The notes beneath the pieces were generated by a model, which was given only the letters and a program-made list of their open reading frames with translations, ran no database searches and had not been told where the DNA came from. A DNA stretch of 64,000 bases from Hydractinia symbiolongicarpus. Taxonomy: Eukaryota > Cnidaria > Hydrozoa > Anthoathecata > Hydractiniidae. The stretch's first letter is position 1; every line of letters begins with the position of its first letter. Location: positions 12,338,001-12,402,000 of the forward strand of contig NC_079883.1 of assembly GCF_029227915.1 (NCBI RefSeq), written 5' to 3'. Below are positions 50,158 through 63,280 of the stretch, piece after piece. A program made the position numbers and the translations under genes.

Positions 50158-50662
50158 TTCATTTTCATTTGTTGCCTTTTCATTTCAATGGCGCTGTGAT
50201 ATATTTCTTGTTATAACAATTAAGGAACGTGGCGGTTGTTGAAAGTGTTTCCTATGACATTTTCCTACGACATTTTCAGGTGATAGTACGAGAAAAAAGA
50301 GCTTTCAAATGAATACAAACTCGATCTATTGCCGATCATCCAATAACCCTGACGGAATGGCAAATAAAATAAAATTCCGCCGCCTTCCTAGGACTTATAT
50401 CGCAATCACGTTTCGTAACAGCCAAGCGAGGTTTTACCTTAGCGTTTAAGTCACCACCGACATTTGGCCGCGCAACTATTCTAAGCTCATTCATTTTGAC
50501 TTAAGGAGGGGGCGAGCGCGGACGCAGGCCCCCACTACCAGAAATTATACGGTCGAGTTACTGACGTTTTTAGTAATCGCAGAGGTCAGTAACTCAAAGA
50601 AATTAAATAAAAAAATTTGATCACAACGTCAAAATAAATTGCACGTATTCGCCCCTACTAAT

Positions 50663-50782
50663 GTCTACGGCCATACCACGATGAACACACCCGTTCTCGT
50701 CTGATCACGGAAGTTAAGCATCGTCGGGCCGGGATAGTACTTGGATGGGGGACCGCCTGGGAACTCCCGGTGTCGTGGGCTT
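50663..50782 (+). rRNA. 5S rRNA gene, copy 78
   Basis: A115G; a near-identical neighbour of copy 77. Confidence 0.96.
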
Positions 50783-51287
50783 TTCATTTTCATTTGTTGC
50801 CTTTTCATTTCAATGGCGCTGTGATATATTTCTTGTTATAACAATTAAGGAACGTGGCGGTTGTTGAAAGTGTTTCCTATGACATTTTCCTACGACATTT
50901 TCAGGTGATAGTACGAGAAAAAAGAGCTTTCAAATGAATACAAACTCGATCTATTGCCGATCATCCAATAACCCTGACGGAATGGCAAATAAAATAAAAT
51001 TCCGCCGCCTTCCTAGGACTTATATCGCAATCACGTTTCGTAACAGCCAAGCGAGGTTTTACCTTAGCGTTTAAGTCACCACCGACATTTGGCCGCGCAA
51101 CTATTCTAAGCTCATTCATTTTGACTTAAGGAGGGGGCGAGCGCGGACGCAGGCCCCCACTACCAGAAATTATACGGTCGAGTTACTGACGTTTTTAGTA
51201 ATCGCAGAGGTCAGTAACTCAAAGAAATTAAATAAAAAAATTTGATCACAACGTCAAAATAAATTGCACGTATTTGCCCCTACTAAT

Positions 51288-51407
51288 GTCTACGGCCATA
51301 CCACGATGAACACACCCGTTCTCGTCTGATCACGGAAGTTAAGCATCGTCGGGCCGGGATAGTACTTGGATGGGGGACCGCCTGTGAACTCCCGGTGTCG
51401 TAGGCTT
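51288..51407 (+). rRNA. 5S rRNA gene, copy 79
   Basis: G98T; the unit repeats that of copy 75. Confidence 0.95.
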
Positions 51408-51912
51408 TTCATTTTCATTTGTTGCCTTTTCATTTCAATGGCGCTGTGTTATATTTCTTGTTATAACAATTAAGGAACGTGGCGGTTGTTGAAAGTGTTT
51501 CCTATGACATTTTCCTACGACATTTTCAGGTGATAGTACGAGAAAAAAGAGCTTTCAAATGCATACAAACTCGATCTATTGCCGATCATCCGATAACCCT
51601 GACGGAATGGCAAATAAAATAAAATTCCGCCGCCTTCCGAGGACTTATATCGCAATCACGTTTCGTAACAGCCAAGCAAAGTTTTACCTTAGCGTTTAAG
51701 TCACCACCGACATTTGGCCGCGCAACTATTCTAAGCTCATTCATTTTGACTTAAGGAGGGGGCGAGCGCGGACGCAGGCCCCCACTACCAGAAATTGTAC
51801 GGTCGAGTTACTGACGTTTGCAGTAATCGCAGAGGTCAGTAACTCAAAGAAATTAAATAAAAAAATTTGATCACAAAGTCAAAATAAATTGCACGTATTT
51901 GCCCCTACTAAT

Positions 51913-52032
51913 GTCTACGGCCATACCACGATGAACACACCCGTTCTCGTCTGATCACGGAAGTTAAGCATCGTCGGGCCGGGATAGTACTTGGATGGGG
52001 GACCGCCTGTGAACTCCCGGTGTCGTAGGCCT
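51913..52032 (+). rRNA. 5S rRNA gene, copy 80 (altered terminator)
   Basis: G98T and T119C, as in copy 76. Confidence 0.94.
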
Positions 52033-52537
52033 TTCATTTTCATTTGTTGCCTTTTCATTTCAATGGCGCTGTGATATATTTCTTGTTATAACAATTAAGG
52101 AACGTGGCGGTTGTTGAAAGTGTTTCCTATGACATTTTCCTACGACATTTTCAGGTGATAGTACGAGAAAAAAGAGCTTTCAAATGCATACAAACTCGAT
52201 CTATTGCCGATCATTCAATAACCCTGACGGAATGGCAAATAAAATAAAATTCCGCCGCCTTCCGAGGACTTATATCGCAATCACGTTTCGTAACAGCCAA
52301 GCAAAGTTTTACCTTAGCGTTTAAGTCACCACCGACATTTGGCCGCGCAACTATTCTAAGCTCATTCATTTTGACTTAAGGAGGGGGCGAGCGCGGACGC
52401 AGGCCCCCACTACCAGAAATTGTACGGTCGAGTTACTGACGTTTGCAGTAATCGCAGAGGTCAGTAACTCAAAGAAATTAAATAAAAAAATTTGATCACA
52501 ACGTCAAAATAAATTGCACGTATTCGCCCCTACTAAT

Positions 52538-52657
52538 GTCTACGGCCATACCACGATGAACACACCCGTTCTCGTCTGATCACGGAAGTTAAGCATCGTC
52601 GGGCCGGGATAGTACTTGGATGGGGGACCGCCTGGGAACTCCCGGTGTCGTAGGCTT
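52538..52657 (+). rRNA. 5S rRNA gene, copy 81
   Basis: Matches the consensus. Confidence 0.97.
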
Positions 52658-53162
52658 TTCATTTTCATTTGTTGCCTTTTCATTTCAATGGCGCTGTGAT
52701 ATATTTCTTGTTATAACAATTAAGGAACGTGGCGGTTGTTGAAAGTGTTTCCTATGACATTTTCCTACGACATTTTCAGGTGATAGTACGAGAAAAAAGA
52801 GCTTTCAAATGCATACAAACTCGATCTATTGCCGATCATCCAATAACCCTGACGGAACGGCAAATAAAATAAAATTCCGCCGCCTTCCGAGGACTTATAT
52901 CGCAATCACGTTTCGTAACAGCCAAGCGAGGTTTTACCTTAGCGTTTAAGTCACCAACGACATTTGGCCGCGCAACTATTCTAAGCTCATTCATTTTGAC
53001 TTAAGGAGGGGGCGAGGGCGGACGCAGGCCCCCACTACCAGAAATTGCACGGTCGAGTTACTGACGTTTGCAGTAATCGCAGAGGTCAGTAACTCAAAGA
53101 AATTAAATAAAAAAATTTGATCACAACGTCAAAATAAATTGCACGTATTTGCCCCTACTAAT

Positions 53163-53282
53163 GTCTACGGCCATACCACGATGAACACACCCGTTCTCGT
53201 CTGATCACGGAAGTTAAGCATCGTCGGGCCGGGATAGTACTTGGATGGGGGACCGCCTGTGAACTCCCGGTGTCGTAGGTTT
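53163..53282 (+). rRNA. 5S rRNA gene, copy 82
   Basis: G98T and C118T; the latter lengthens the terminal T-run. Confidence 0.95.
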
Positions 53283-53787
53283 TTCATTTTCATTTGTTGC
53301 CTTTTCATTTCAATGGCGCTGTGATATATTTCTTGTTATAACAATTAAGGAACGTGGCGGTTGTTGAAAGTGTTTCCTATGACATTTTCCTACGACATTT
53401 TCAGGTGATAGTACGAGAAAAAAGAGCTTTCAAATGCATACAAACTCGATCTATTGCCGATCATCCAATAACCCTGACGGAATGGCAAATAAAATAAAAT
53501 TCCGCCGCGTTCCGAGGACTTATATCGCAATCACGTTTCGTAACAGCCAAGCAAGGTTTTACCTTAGCGTTTAAGTCACCACCGACAATTGGCCGCGCAA
53601 CTATTCTAAGCTCATTCATTTTGACTTAAGGAAGGGGCGAGCGCGGACGCAGGGCCCCACTACCAGAAATTGTACGGTCGAGTTACTGACGTTTGCAGTA
53701 ATCGCAGAGGTCAGTAACTCAAAGAAATTAAATAAAAAAATTTGATCACAACGTCAAAATAAATTGCACGTATTTGCCCCTACTAAT

Positions 53788-53907
53788 GTCTACGGCCATA
53801 CCACGATGAACACACCCGTTCTCGTCTGATCACGGAAGTTAAGCACCGTCAGGCCGGGATAGTACTTGGATGGGGGACCGCCTGGGAACTCCCGGTGTCG
53901 TAGGCTT
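53788..53907 (+). rRNA. 5S rRNA gene, copy 83
   Basis: T59C and G64A, both in or beside box A. Confidence 0.95.
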
Positions 53908-54411
53908 TTCATTTTCATTTGTTGCCTTTTCATTTCATTGGCGCTGTGATATATTTCGTGTTATAACAATTAAGGAACGTGGCGGTTGTTGAAAGTGTTT
54001 CCTATGACATTTTCCTACGACATTTTCAGGTGATAGTACGAGAAAAAAGAGCTTTCAAATGCATACAAACTCGATCTATTGCCGATCATCCAATAACCCT
54101 GACGGAATGGCAAATAAAATAAAATTCCGCCGCCTTCCGAGGACTTATATCGCAATCACGTTTCGTAACAGCCAAGCGAGGTTTTACCTTAGCGTTTAAG
54201 TCACCACCGACATTTGGCCGCGCAACTATTCTAAGCTCATTCATTTTGACTTAAGGAGGGGCGAACGCGGACGCAGGCCCCCACTACCAGAAATTGTACG
54301 GTCGAGTTACTGACGTTTGCAGTAATCGCAGAGGTCAGTAACTCAAAGAAATTAAATAAAAAAATTTGATCACAACGTCAAAATAAATTGCACGTATTTG
54401 CCCCTACTAAT

Positions 54412-54531
54412 GTCTACGGCCATACCACGATGAACACACCCGTTCTCGTCTGATCACGGAAGTTAAGCATCGTCGGGCCGGGATAGTACTTGGATGGGGG
54501 ACCGCCTGGGAACTCCCGGTGTCGTAGGCTT
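54412..54531 (+). rRNA. 5S rRNA gene, copy 84
   Basis: The gene matches the consensus, but the terminator reads GGCTTTACATTTT, so the first T4 run is broken. Confidence 0.96.
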
Positions 54532-55036
54532 TACATTTTCATTTGTTGCCTTTTCATTTCAATGGCGCTGTGATATATTTCTTGTTATAACAATTAAGGA
54601 ACGTGGCGGTTGTTGAAAGTGCTTCCTATGACATTTTCCTACGACATTTTCAGGTGATAGTACGAGAAAAAAGAGCTTTCAAATGCATACAAACTCGATC
54701 TATTGCCGATCATCCAATAACCCTGACGGAATGGCAAATAAAATAAAATTCCGCCGCCTTCCGAGGACTTATATCGCAATCACGTTTCGTAACAGCCAAG
54801 CGAGGTTTTACCTTAGCGTTTAAGTCACCACCGACATTTGGCCGCGCAACTATTCTAAGCTCATTCATTTTGACTTAAGGAGGGGGCGAGCGCGGACGCA
54901 GGCCCCCACTACCAGAAATTGTACGGTCGAGTTACTGACGTTTGCAGTAATCGCAGAGGTCAGTAACTCAAATAAATTTAATAAAAAAATTTGATCACAA
55001 CGTCAAAATAAATTGCACGTATTTGCCCCTACTAAT

Positions 55037-55156
55037 GTCTACGGCCATACCACGATGAACACACCCGTTCTCGTCTGATCACGGAAGTAAAGGATCGTCG
55101 GGCCGGGATAGTACTTGGATGGGGAACCGCCTGGGAACTCCCGGTGTCGTAGGCTT
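55037..55156 (+). rRNA. 5S rRNA gene, copy 85 (box A changed)
   Basis: T53A and C57G in box A, G89A in box C; the same set as copy 87. Confidence 0.94.
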
Positions 55157-55661
55157 TTCATTTTCATTTGTTGCCTTTTCATTTCAATGGCGCTGTGATA
55201 TATTTCTTGTTATAACAATTAAGGAACGTGGCGGTTGTTGAAAGTGTTTCCTATGACATTTTCCTTCGACATTTTCAGGTGATAGTACGAGAAAAAAGAG
55301 CTTTCAAATGCATACAAACTCCATCTATTGCCGATCATCCAATAACCCTGACGGAGTGGCAAATAAAATAAAATTCCGCCGCCGTCCGAGGACTTATATC
55401 GCAATCACGTTTCGTAACAGCCAAGCGAGGTTTTACCTTAGCGTTTAAGTCACCACCGACATTTGGCCGCGCAACTATTCTAAGCTCATTCATTTTGACT
55501 TAAGGAGGGGGCGAGCGCGGACGCAGGCCCCCACTACCAGAAATTGTACGGTCGAGTTACTGACGTTTGCAGTAATCGCAGAGGTCAGTAACTCAAAGAA
55601 ATTAAATAAAAAAATTTGATCACAACGTCAAAATAAATTGCACGTATTTGCCCCTACTAAT

Positions 55662-55781
55662 GTCTACGGCCATACCACGATGAACACACCCGTTCTCGTC
55701 TGATCACGGAAGTTAAGCATCGTCGGGCCGGGATAGTACTTGGATGGGGGACCGCCTGGGAACTCCCGGTGTCGTAGGCTT
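55662..55781 (+). rRNA. 5S rRNA gene, copy 86
   Basis: Matches the consensus. Confidence 0.97.
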
Positions 55782-56285
55782 TTCATTTTCATTTGTTGCC
55801 TTTTCATTCAATGGCGCTGTGATATATTTCTTGTTATAACAATTAAGGAACGTGGCGGTTGTTGAAAGTGTTTCCTATGACATTTTCCTACGACATTTTC
55901 AGGTGATAGTACGAGAAAAAAGAGCTTTCAAATGCATACAAACTCGATCTATTGCCGATCATCCAATAACCCTGACGGAATGGCAAATAAAATAAAATTC
56001 CGCCGCCTTGCGAGGACTTATATCGCAATCACGTTTCGTAACAGCCAAGCGAGGTTTTACCTTAGCGTTTAAGTCACCACCGACATTTGGCCGCGCAACT
56101 ATTCTAAGCTCATTCATTTTGACTTAAGGAGGGGGCGAGCGCGGACGCAGGCCCCCACTACCAGAAATTGTACGGTCGAGTTACTGACGTTTGTAGTAAT
56201 CGCAGAGGTCAGTAACTCAAAGAAATTTAATAAAAAAATTTGATCACAACGTCAAAATAAATTGCACGTATTTGCCCCTACTAAT

Positions 56286-56405
56286 GTCTACGGCCATACC
56301 ACGATGAACACACCCGTTCTCGTCTGATCACGGAAGTAAAGGATCGTCGGGCCGGGATAGTACTTGGATGGGGAACCGCCTGGGAACTCCCGGTGTCGTA
56401 GGCTT
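56286..56405 (+). rRNA. 5S rRNA gene, copy 87 (box A changed)
   Basis: T53A, C57G and G89A. Confidence 0.94.
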
Positions 56406-56910
56406 TTCATTTTCATTTGTTGCCTTTTCATTTCAATGGCGCTGTGATATATTTCTTGTTATAACAATTAAGGAACGTGGCGGTTGTTGAAAGTGTTTCC
56501 TATGACATTTTCCTACGACATTTTCAGGTGATAGTACGAGAAAAAAGAGCTTTCAAATGCATACAAACTCGATCTATTGCCGATCATCCAATAACCCTGA
56601 CGGAATGGCAAATAAAATAAAATTCCGCCGCCGTCCGAGGACTTATATCGCAATCACGTTTCGTAACAGCCAAGCGAGGTTTTACCTTAGCGTTTAAGTC
56701 ACCACCGACATTTGGCCGCGCAACTATTCTAAGCTCATTCATTTTGACTTAAGGAGGGGGCGAGCGCGGACGCAGGCCCCCACTACCAGAAATTGTACGG
56801 TCGAGTTACTGACGTTTGCAGTAATCGCAGAGGTCAGTAACTCAAAGAAATTAAATAAAAAAATTTGATCACAACGTCAAAATAAATTGCACGTATTTGC
56901 CCCTACTAAT

Positions 56911-57030
56911 GTCTACGGCCATACCACGATGAACACACCCGTTCTCGTCTGATCACGGAAGTTAAGCATCGTCGGGCCGGGATAGTATTTGGATGGGGGA
57001 CCGCCTGGGAACTCCCGGTGTCGTAGGCTT
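56911..57030 (+). rRNA. 5S rRNA gene, copy 88
   Basis: C78T. Confidence 0.96.
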
Positions 57031-57535
57031 TTCATTTTCATTTGTTGCCTTTTCATTTCAATGGCGCTGTGATATATTTCTTGTTATAACAATTAAGGAA
57101 CGTGGCGGTTGTTGAAAGTGTTTCCTATGACATTTTCCTACGACATTTTCAGGTGATAGTACGAGAAAAAAGAGCTTTCAAATGCATACAAACTCGATCT
57201 ATTGCCGATCATCCAATAACCCTGACGGAATGGCAAATAAAATAAAATTCCGCCGCCTTGCGAGGACTTATATCGCAATCACGTTTCGTAACAGCCAAGC
57301 GAGGTTTTACCTTAGCGTTTAAGTCACCACCGACATTTGGCCGCGCAACTATTCTAAGCTCATTCATTTTGACTTAAGGAGGGGGCGAGCGCGGACGCAG
57401 GCCCCCACTACCAGAAATTGTACGGTCGAGTTACTGACGTTTGCAGTAATCGCAGAGGTCAGTAACTCAAAGAAATTAAATAAAAAAATTTGATCACAAC
57501 GTCAAAATAAATTGCACGTATTTGCCCCTACTAAT

Positions 57536-57655
57536 ATCTACGGCCATACCACGATGAACACACCCGTTCTCGTCTTATCACGGAAGTTAAGCATCGTCGG
57601 GCCGGGATAGTACTTGGATGGGGGACCGCCTGGGAACTCCCGGTGTCGTAGGCTT
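57536..57655 (+). rRNA. 5S rRNA gene, copy 89
   Basis: G1A and G41T. Confidence 0.95.
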
Positions 57656-58160
57656 TTCATTTTCATTTGTTGCCTTTTCATTTCAATGGCGCTGTGATAT
57701 ATTTCTTGTTATAACAATTAAGGAACGTGGCGGTTGTTGAAAGTGTTTCCTATGACATTTTCCTACGACATTTTCAGGTGATAGTACGAGAAAAAAGAGC
57801 TTTCAAATGCATACAAACTCGATCTATTGCCGATCATCCAATAACCCTGACGGAATGGCAAATAAAATAAAATTCCGCCGCCTTCCGAGGACTTATATCG
57901 CAATCACGTTTCGTAACAGCCAAGCGAGGTTTTACCTTAGCGTTTAAGTCACCACCGACATTTGGCCGCGCAACTATTCTAAGCTCATTCATTTTGACTT
58001 AAGGAGGGGGCGAGCGCGGACGCAGTCCCCCACTACCAGAAATTGTACGGTCGAGTTACTGACGTTTGCAGTAATCGCAGAGGTCAGTAACTCAAAGAAA
58101 TTAAATAAAAAAATTTGATCACAACGTCAAAATAAATTGCACGTATTTGCCCCTACTAAT

Positions 58161-58280
58161 GTCTACGGTCATACCACGATGAACACACCCGTTCTCGTCC
58201 GATCACGGAAGTTAAGCATCGTCGGGCCGGGATAGTACTTGGATGGGGGACCGCCTGGGAACTCCCGGTGTCGTAGGCTT
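58161..58280 (+). rRNA. 5S rRNA gene, copy 90
   Basis: C9T and T40C; the latter is shared with copies 94, 96 and 98. Confidence 0.95.
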
Positions 58281-58785
58281 TTCATTTTCATTTGTTGCCT
58301 TTTCATTTCAATGGCGTTGTGATATATTTCTCGTTATAACAGTTAAGGAACGTGGCGGTTGTTGAAAGTGTTTCCTATGACATTTTCCTACGACATTTTC
58401 AGGTGATAGTACGAGAAAAAAGAGCTTTCAAATGCATACAAACTCGATCTATTGCCGATCATCCAATAACCCTGACGGAATGGCAAATAAAATAAAATTC
58501 CGCCGCCTTCCGAGGACTTATATCGCAATCACGTTTCGTAACAGCCAAGCGAGGTTTTACCTTAGCGTTTAAGTCACCACCGACATTTGGCCGCGCAACT
58601 ATTCTAAGCTCATTCATTTTGACTTAAGGAGGGGGCGAGCGCGGACGCAGGCTCCCACTACCAGAAATTGTACGGTCGAGTTACTGACGTTTGCAGTAAT
58701 CGCAGAGGTCAGTAACTCAAAGAAATTAAATAAAAAAATTTGATCACAACGTCAAAATAAATTGCACGTATTTGCCCCTACTAAT

Positions 58786-58905
58786 GTCTACGGCCATACC
58801 ACGATGAACACACCCGTTCTCGTCTGATCACGGAAGTTAAGCATCGTCGGGCCGGGATAGTACTTGGATGGGGGACCGCCTGGGAACTCCCGGTGTCGTA
58901 GGCTT
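58786..58905 (+). rRNA. 5S rRNA gene, copy 91
   Basis: Matches the consensus. Confidence 0.97.
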
Positions 58906-59410
58906 TTCATTTTCATTTGTTGCCTTTTCATTTCAATGGCGCTGTGATATATTTCTTGTTATAACAATTAAGGAACGTGGCGGTTGTTGAAAGTGTTTCC
59001 TATGACATTTTCCTACGACATTTTCAGGTGATAGTACGAGAAAAAAGAGCTTTCAAATGCATACAAACTCGATCTATTGCCGATCATCCAATAACCCTGA
59101 CGGAATGGCAAATAAAATAAAATTCCGCCGCCTTGCGAGGACTTATATCGCAATCACGTTTCGTAACAGCCAAGCGAGGTTTTACCTTAGCGTTTAAGTC
59201 ACCACCGACATTTGGCCGCGCAACTATTCTAAGCTCATTCATTTTGACTTAAGGAGGGGGCGAGCGCGGACGCAGGCCCCCACTACCAGAAATTGTACGG
59301 TCGAGTTACTGACGTTTGCAGTAATCGCAGAGGTCAGTAACTCAAAGAAATTAAATAAAAAAATTTGATCACAACGTCAAAATAAATTGCACGTATTTGC
59401 CCCTACTAAT

Positions 59411-59530
59411 GTCTACGGCCATACCACGAAGAACACACTCGTTCTCGTCTGATCACGGAAGTTAAGCATCGTCGGGCCGGGATAGTACTTGGATGGGGGA
59501 CCGCCTGGGAACTCCCGGTGTCGTAGGCTT
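59411..59530 (+). rRNA. 5S rRNA gene, copy 92
   Basis: T20A and C29T, shared with copy 95, three units on. Confidence 0.95.
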
Positions 59531-60035
59531 TTCATTTTCATTTGTTGCCTTTTCATTTCAATGGCGCTGTGATATATTTCTTGTTATAACAATTAAGGAA
59601 CGTGGCGGTTGTTGAAAGTGTTTCCTATGACATTTTCCTACGACATTTTCAGGTGATAGTACGAGAAAAAAGAGCTTTCAAACGCATACAAACTCGATCT
59701 ATTGCCGATCATCCAATAACCCTGACGGAATGGCAAATAAAATAAAATTCCGCTACCTTGCGAGGACTTATATCGCAATCACGTTTCGTAACAGCCAAGC
59801 GAGGTTTTACCTTAGCGTTTAAGTCACCACCGACATTTGGCCGCGCAACTATTCTAAGCTCATTCATTTTGACTTAAGGAGGGGGCGAGCGCGGACGCAG
59901 GCCCCCACTACCAGAAATTGTACGGTCGAGTTACTGACGTTTGCAGTAATCGCAGAGGTCAGTAACTCAAAGAAATTAAATAAAAAAATTTGATCACAAC
60001 GTCAAAATAAATTGCACGTATTTGCCCCTACTAAT

Positions 60036-60155
60036 GTCTACGGCCATACCACGATGAACACACCCGTTCTCGTCTGATCACGGAAGTTAAGCATCGTCGG
60101 GCCGGAATAGTACTTGGATGGGGGACCGCCTGGGAACTCCCGGTGTCGTAGGCTT
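60036..60155 (+). rRNA. 5S rRNA gene, copy 93
   Basis: G71A (helix V), shared with copy 97, four units on. Confidence 0.95.
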
Positions 60156-60660
60156 TTCATTTTCATTTGTTGCTTTTTCATTTCAATGGCGCTGTGATAT
60201 ATTTCTTGTTATAACAATTAAGGAACGTGGCGGTTGTTGAAAGTGTTTCCTATGACATTTTCCTACGACATTTTCAGGTGATAGTACGAGAAAAAAGAGC
60301 TTTCAAATGCATACAAACTCGATCTATTGCCGATCATCCAATAACCCTGACGGAATGGCAAATAAAATAAAATTCCGCCGCCTTCCGAGGACTTATATCG
60401 CAATCACGTTTCGTAACAGCCAAGCGAGGTTTTACCTTAGCGTTTAAGTCACCACCGACATTTGGCCGCGCAACTATTCTAAGCTCATTCATTTTGACTT
60501 AAGGAGGGGGCGAGCGCGGACGCAGGCCCCCACTACCAGAAATTGTACGGTCGAGTTACTGACGTTTGCAGTAATCGCAGAGGTCAGTAACTCAAAGAAA
60601 TTAAATAAAAAAATTTGATCACAACGTCAAAATAAATTGCACGTATTTGCCCCTACTAAT

Positions 60661-60780
60661 GTCTACGGCCATACCACGATGAACACACCCGTTCTCGTCC
60701 GATCACGGAAGTTAAGCATCGTCGGGCCGGGATAGTACTTGGATGGGGGACCGCCTGGGAACTCCCGGTGTCGTAGGCTT
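60661..60780 (+). rRNA. 5S rRNA gene, copy 94
   Basis: T40C. Confidence 0.96.
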
Positions 60781-61285
60781 TTCATTTTCATTTGTTGCCT
60801 TTTCATTTCAATGGCGCTGTGATATATTTCTTGTTATAACAATTAAGGAACGTGGCGGTTGTTGAAAGTGTTTCCTATGACATTTTCCTACGACATTTTC
60901 AGGTGATAGTACGAGAAAAAAGAGCTTTCAAATGCATACAAACTCGATCTATTGCCGATCATCCAATAACCCTGACGGAATGGCAAATAAAATAAAATTC
61001 CGCCGCCTTGCGAGGACTTATATCGCAATCACGTTTCGTAACAGCCAAGCGAGGTTTTACCTTAGCGTTTAAGTCACCACCGACATTTGGCTGCGCAACT
61101 ATTCTAAGCTCATTCATTTTGACTTAAGGAGGGGGCGAGCGCGGACGCAGGCCCCCACTACCAGAAATTGTACGGTCGAGTTACTGACGTTTGCAGTAAT
61201 CGCAGAGGTCAGTAACTCAAAGAAATTAAATAAAAAAATTTGATCACAACGTCAAAATAAATTGCACGTATTTGCCCCTACTAAT

Positions 61286-61405
61286 GTCTACGGCCATACC
61301 ACGAAGAACACACTCGTTCTCGTCTGATCACGGAAGTTAAGCATCGTCGGGCCGGGATAGTACTTGGATGGGGAACCGCCTGGGAACTCCCGGTGTCGTA
61401 GGCTT
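61286..61405 (+). rRNA. 5S rRNA gene, copy 95
   Basis: T20A, C29T and G89A. Confidence 0.95.
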
Positions 61406-61910
61406 TTCATTTTCATTTGTTGCCTTTTCATTTCAATGGTGCTGTGATATATTTCTTGTTATAACAATTAAGGAACGTGGCGGTTGTTGAAAGTGTTTCC
61501 TATGACATTTTCCTACGACATTTTCAGGTGATAGTACGAGAAAAAAGAGCTTTCAAACGCATACAAACTCGATCTATTGCCGATCATCCAATAACCCTGA
61601 CGGAATGGCAAATAAAATAAAATTCCGCCACCTTGCGAGGACTTATATCGCAATCACGTTTCGTAACAGCCAAGCGAGGTTTTACCTTAGCGTTTAAGTC
61701 ACCACCGACATTTGGCCGCGCAACTATTCTAAGCTCATTCATTTTGACTTAAGGAGGGGGCGAGCGCGGACGCAGGCCCCCACTACCAGAAATTGTACGG
61801 TCGAGTTACTGACGTTTGCAGTAATCGCAGAGGTCAGTAACTCAAAGAAATTAAATAAAAAAATTTGATCACAACGTCAAAATAAATTGCACGTATTTGA
61901 CCCTACTAAT

Positions 61911-62030
61911 GTCTACGGCCATACCACGATGAACACACCCGTTCTCGTCCGATCACGGAAGTTAAGCATCGTCGGGCCGGGATAGTACTTGGATGGGGGA
62001 CCGCCTGGGAACTCCCGGTGTCGTAGGCTT
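61911..62030 (+). rRNA. 5S rRNA gene, copy 96
   Basis: T40C. Confidence 0.96.
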
Positions 62031-62535
62031 TTCATTTTCATTTGTTGCCTTTTCATTTCAATGGCGCTGTGATATATTTCTTGTTATAACAATTAAGGAA
62101 CGTGGCGGTTGTTGAAAGTGTTTCCTATGACATTTTCCTACGACATTTTCAGGTGATAGTACGAGAAAAAAGAGCTTTCAAATGCATACAAACTCGATCT
62201 ATTGCCGATCATCCAATAACCCTGACGGAATGGCAAATAAAATAAAATTCCGCCGCCTTCCGAGGACTTATATCGCAATCACGTTTCGTAACAGCCAAGC
62301 GAGGTTCTACCTTAGCGTTTAAGTCACCACCGACATTTGGCCGCGCAACTATTCTAAGCTCATTCATTTTGACTTGAGGAGGGGGCGAGCGCGGACGCAG
62401 GCCCCCACTACCAGAAATTGTACGGTCGAGTTACTGACGTTTGCAGTAATCGCAGAGGTCAGTAACTCAAAGAAATTAAATAAAAAAATTTGATCACAAC
62501 GTCAAAATAAATTGCACGTATTTGCCCCTACTAAT

Positions 62536-62655
62536 GTCTACGGCCATACCACGATGAACACACCCGTTCTCGTCTGATCACGGAAGTTAAGCATCGTCGG
62601 GCCGGAATAGTACTTGGATGGGGGACCGCCTGGGAACTCCCGGTGTCGTAGGCTT
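62536..62655 (+). rRNA. 5S rRNA gene, copy 97
   Basis: G71A. Confidence 0.95.
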
Positions 62656-63160
62656 TTCATTTTCATTTGTTGCCTTTTCATTTCAATGGCGCTGTGATAT
62701 ATTTCTTGTTATAACAATTAAGGAACGTGGCGGTTGTTGAAAGTGTTTCCTATGACATTTTCCTACGACATTTTCAGGTGATAGTACCAGAAAAAAGAGC
62801 TTTCAAATGCATACAAACTCGATCTATTGCTGATCATCCAATAACCCTGACGGAATGGCAAATAAAATAAAATTCCGCCGCCTTCCGAGGACTTATATCG
62901 CAATCACGTTTCGTAACAGCCAAGCGAGGTTTTACCTTAGCGTTTAAGTCACCACCGACATTTGGCCGCGCAACTATTCTAAGCTCATTCATTTTGACTT
63001 AAGGAGGGGGCGAGCGCGGACGCAGGCCCCCACTACCAGAAATTGTACGGTCGAGTTACTGACGTTTGCAGTAATCGCAGAGGTCAGTAACTCAAAGAAA
63101 TTAAATAAAAAAATTTGATCACAACGTCAAAATAAATTGCACGTATTTGCCCCTACTAAT

Positions 63161-63280
63161 GTCTACGGCCATACCACGATGAACACACCCGTTCTCGTCC
63201 GATCACGGAAGTTAAGCATCGTCGGGCCGGGATAGTACTTGGATGGGGGACCGCCTGGGAACTCCCGGTGTCGTAGGCTT
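63161..63280 (+). rRNA. 5S rRNA gene, copy 98
   Basis: T40C. Confidence 0.96.

Noticed and set aside
38343-55404. 61-codon minus-strand frames at 38343-38528 and 55219-55404
   Set aside because: They are present in two units only because of point changes in the 13-bp tandem repeat; the consensus unit has a stop.
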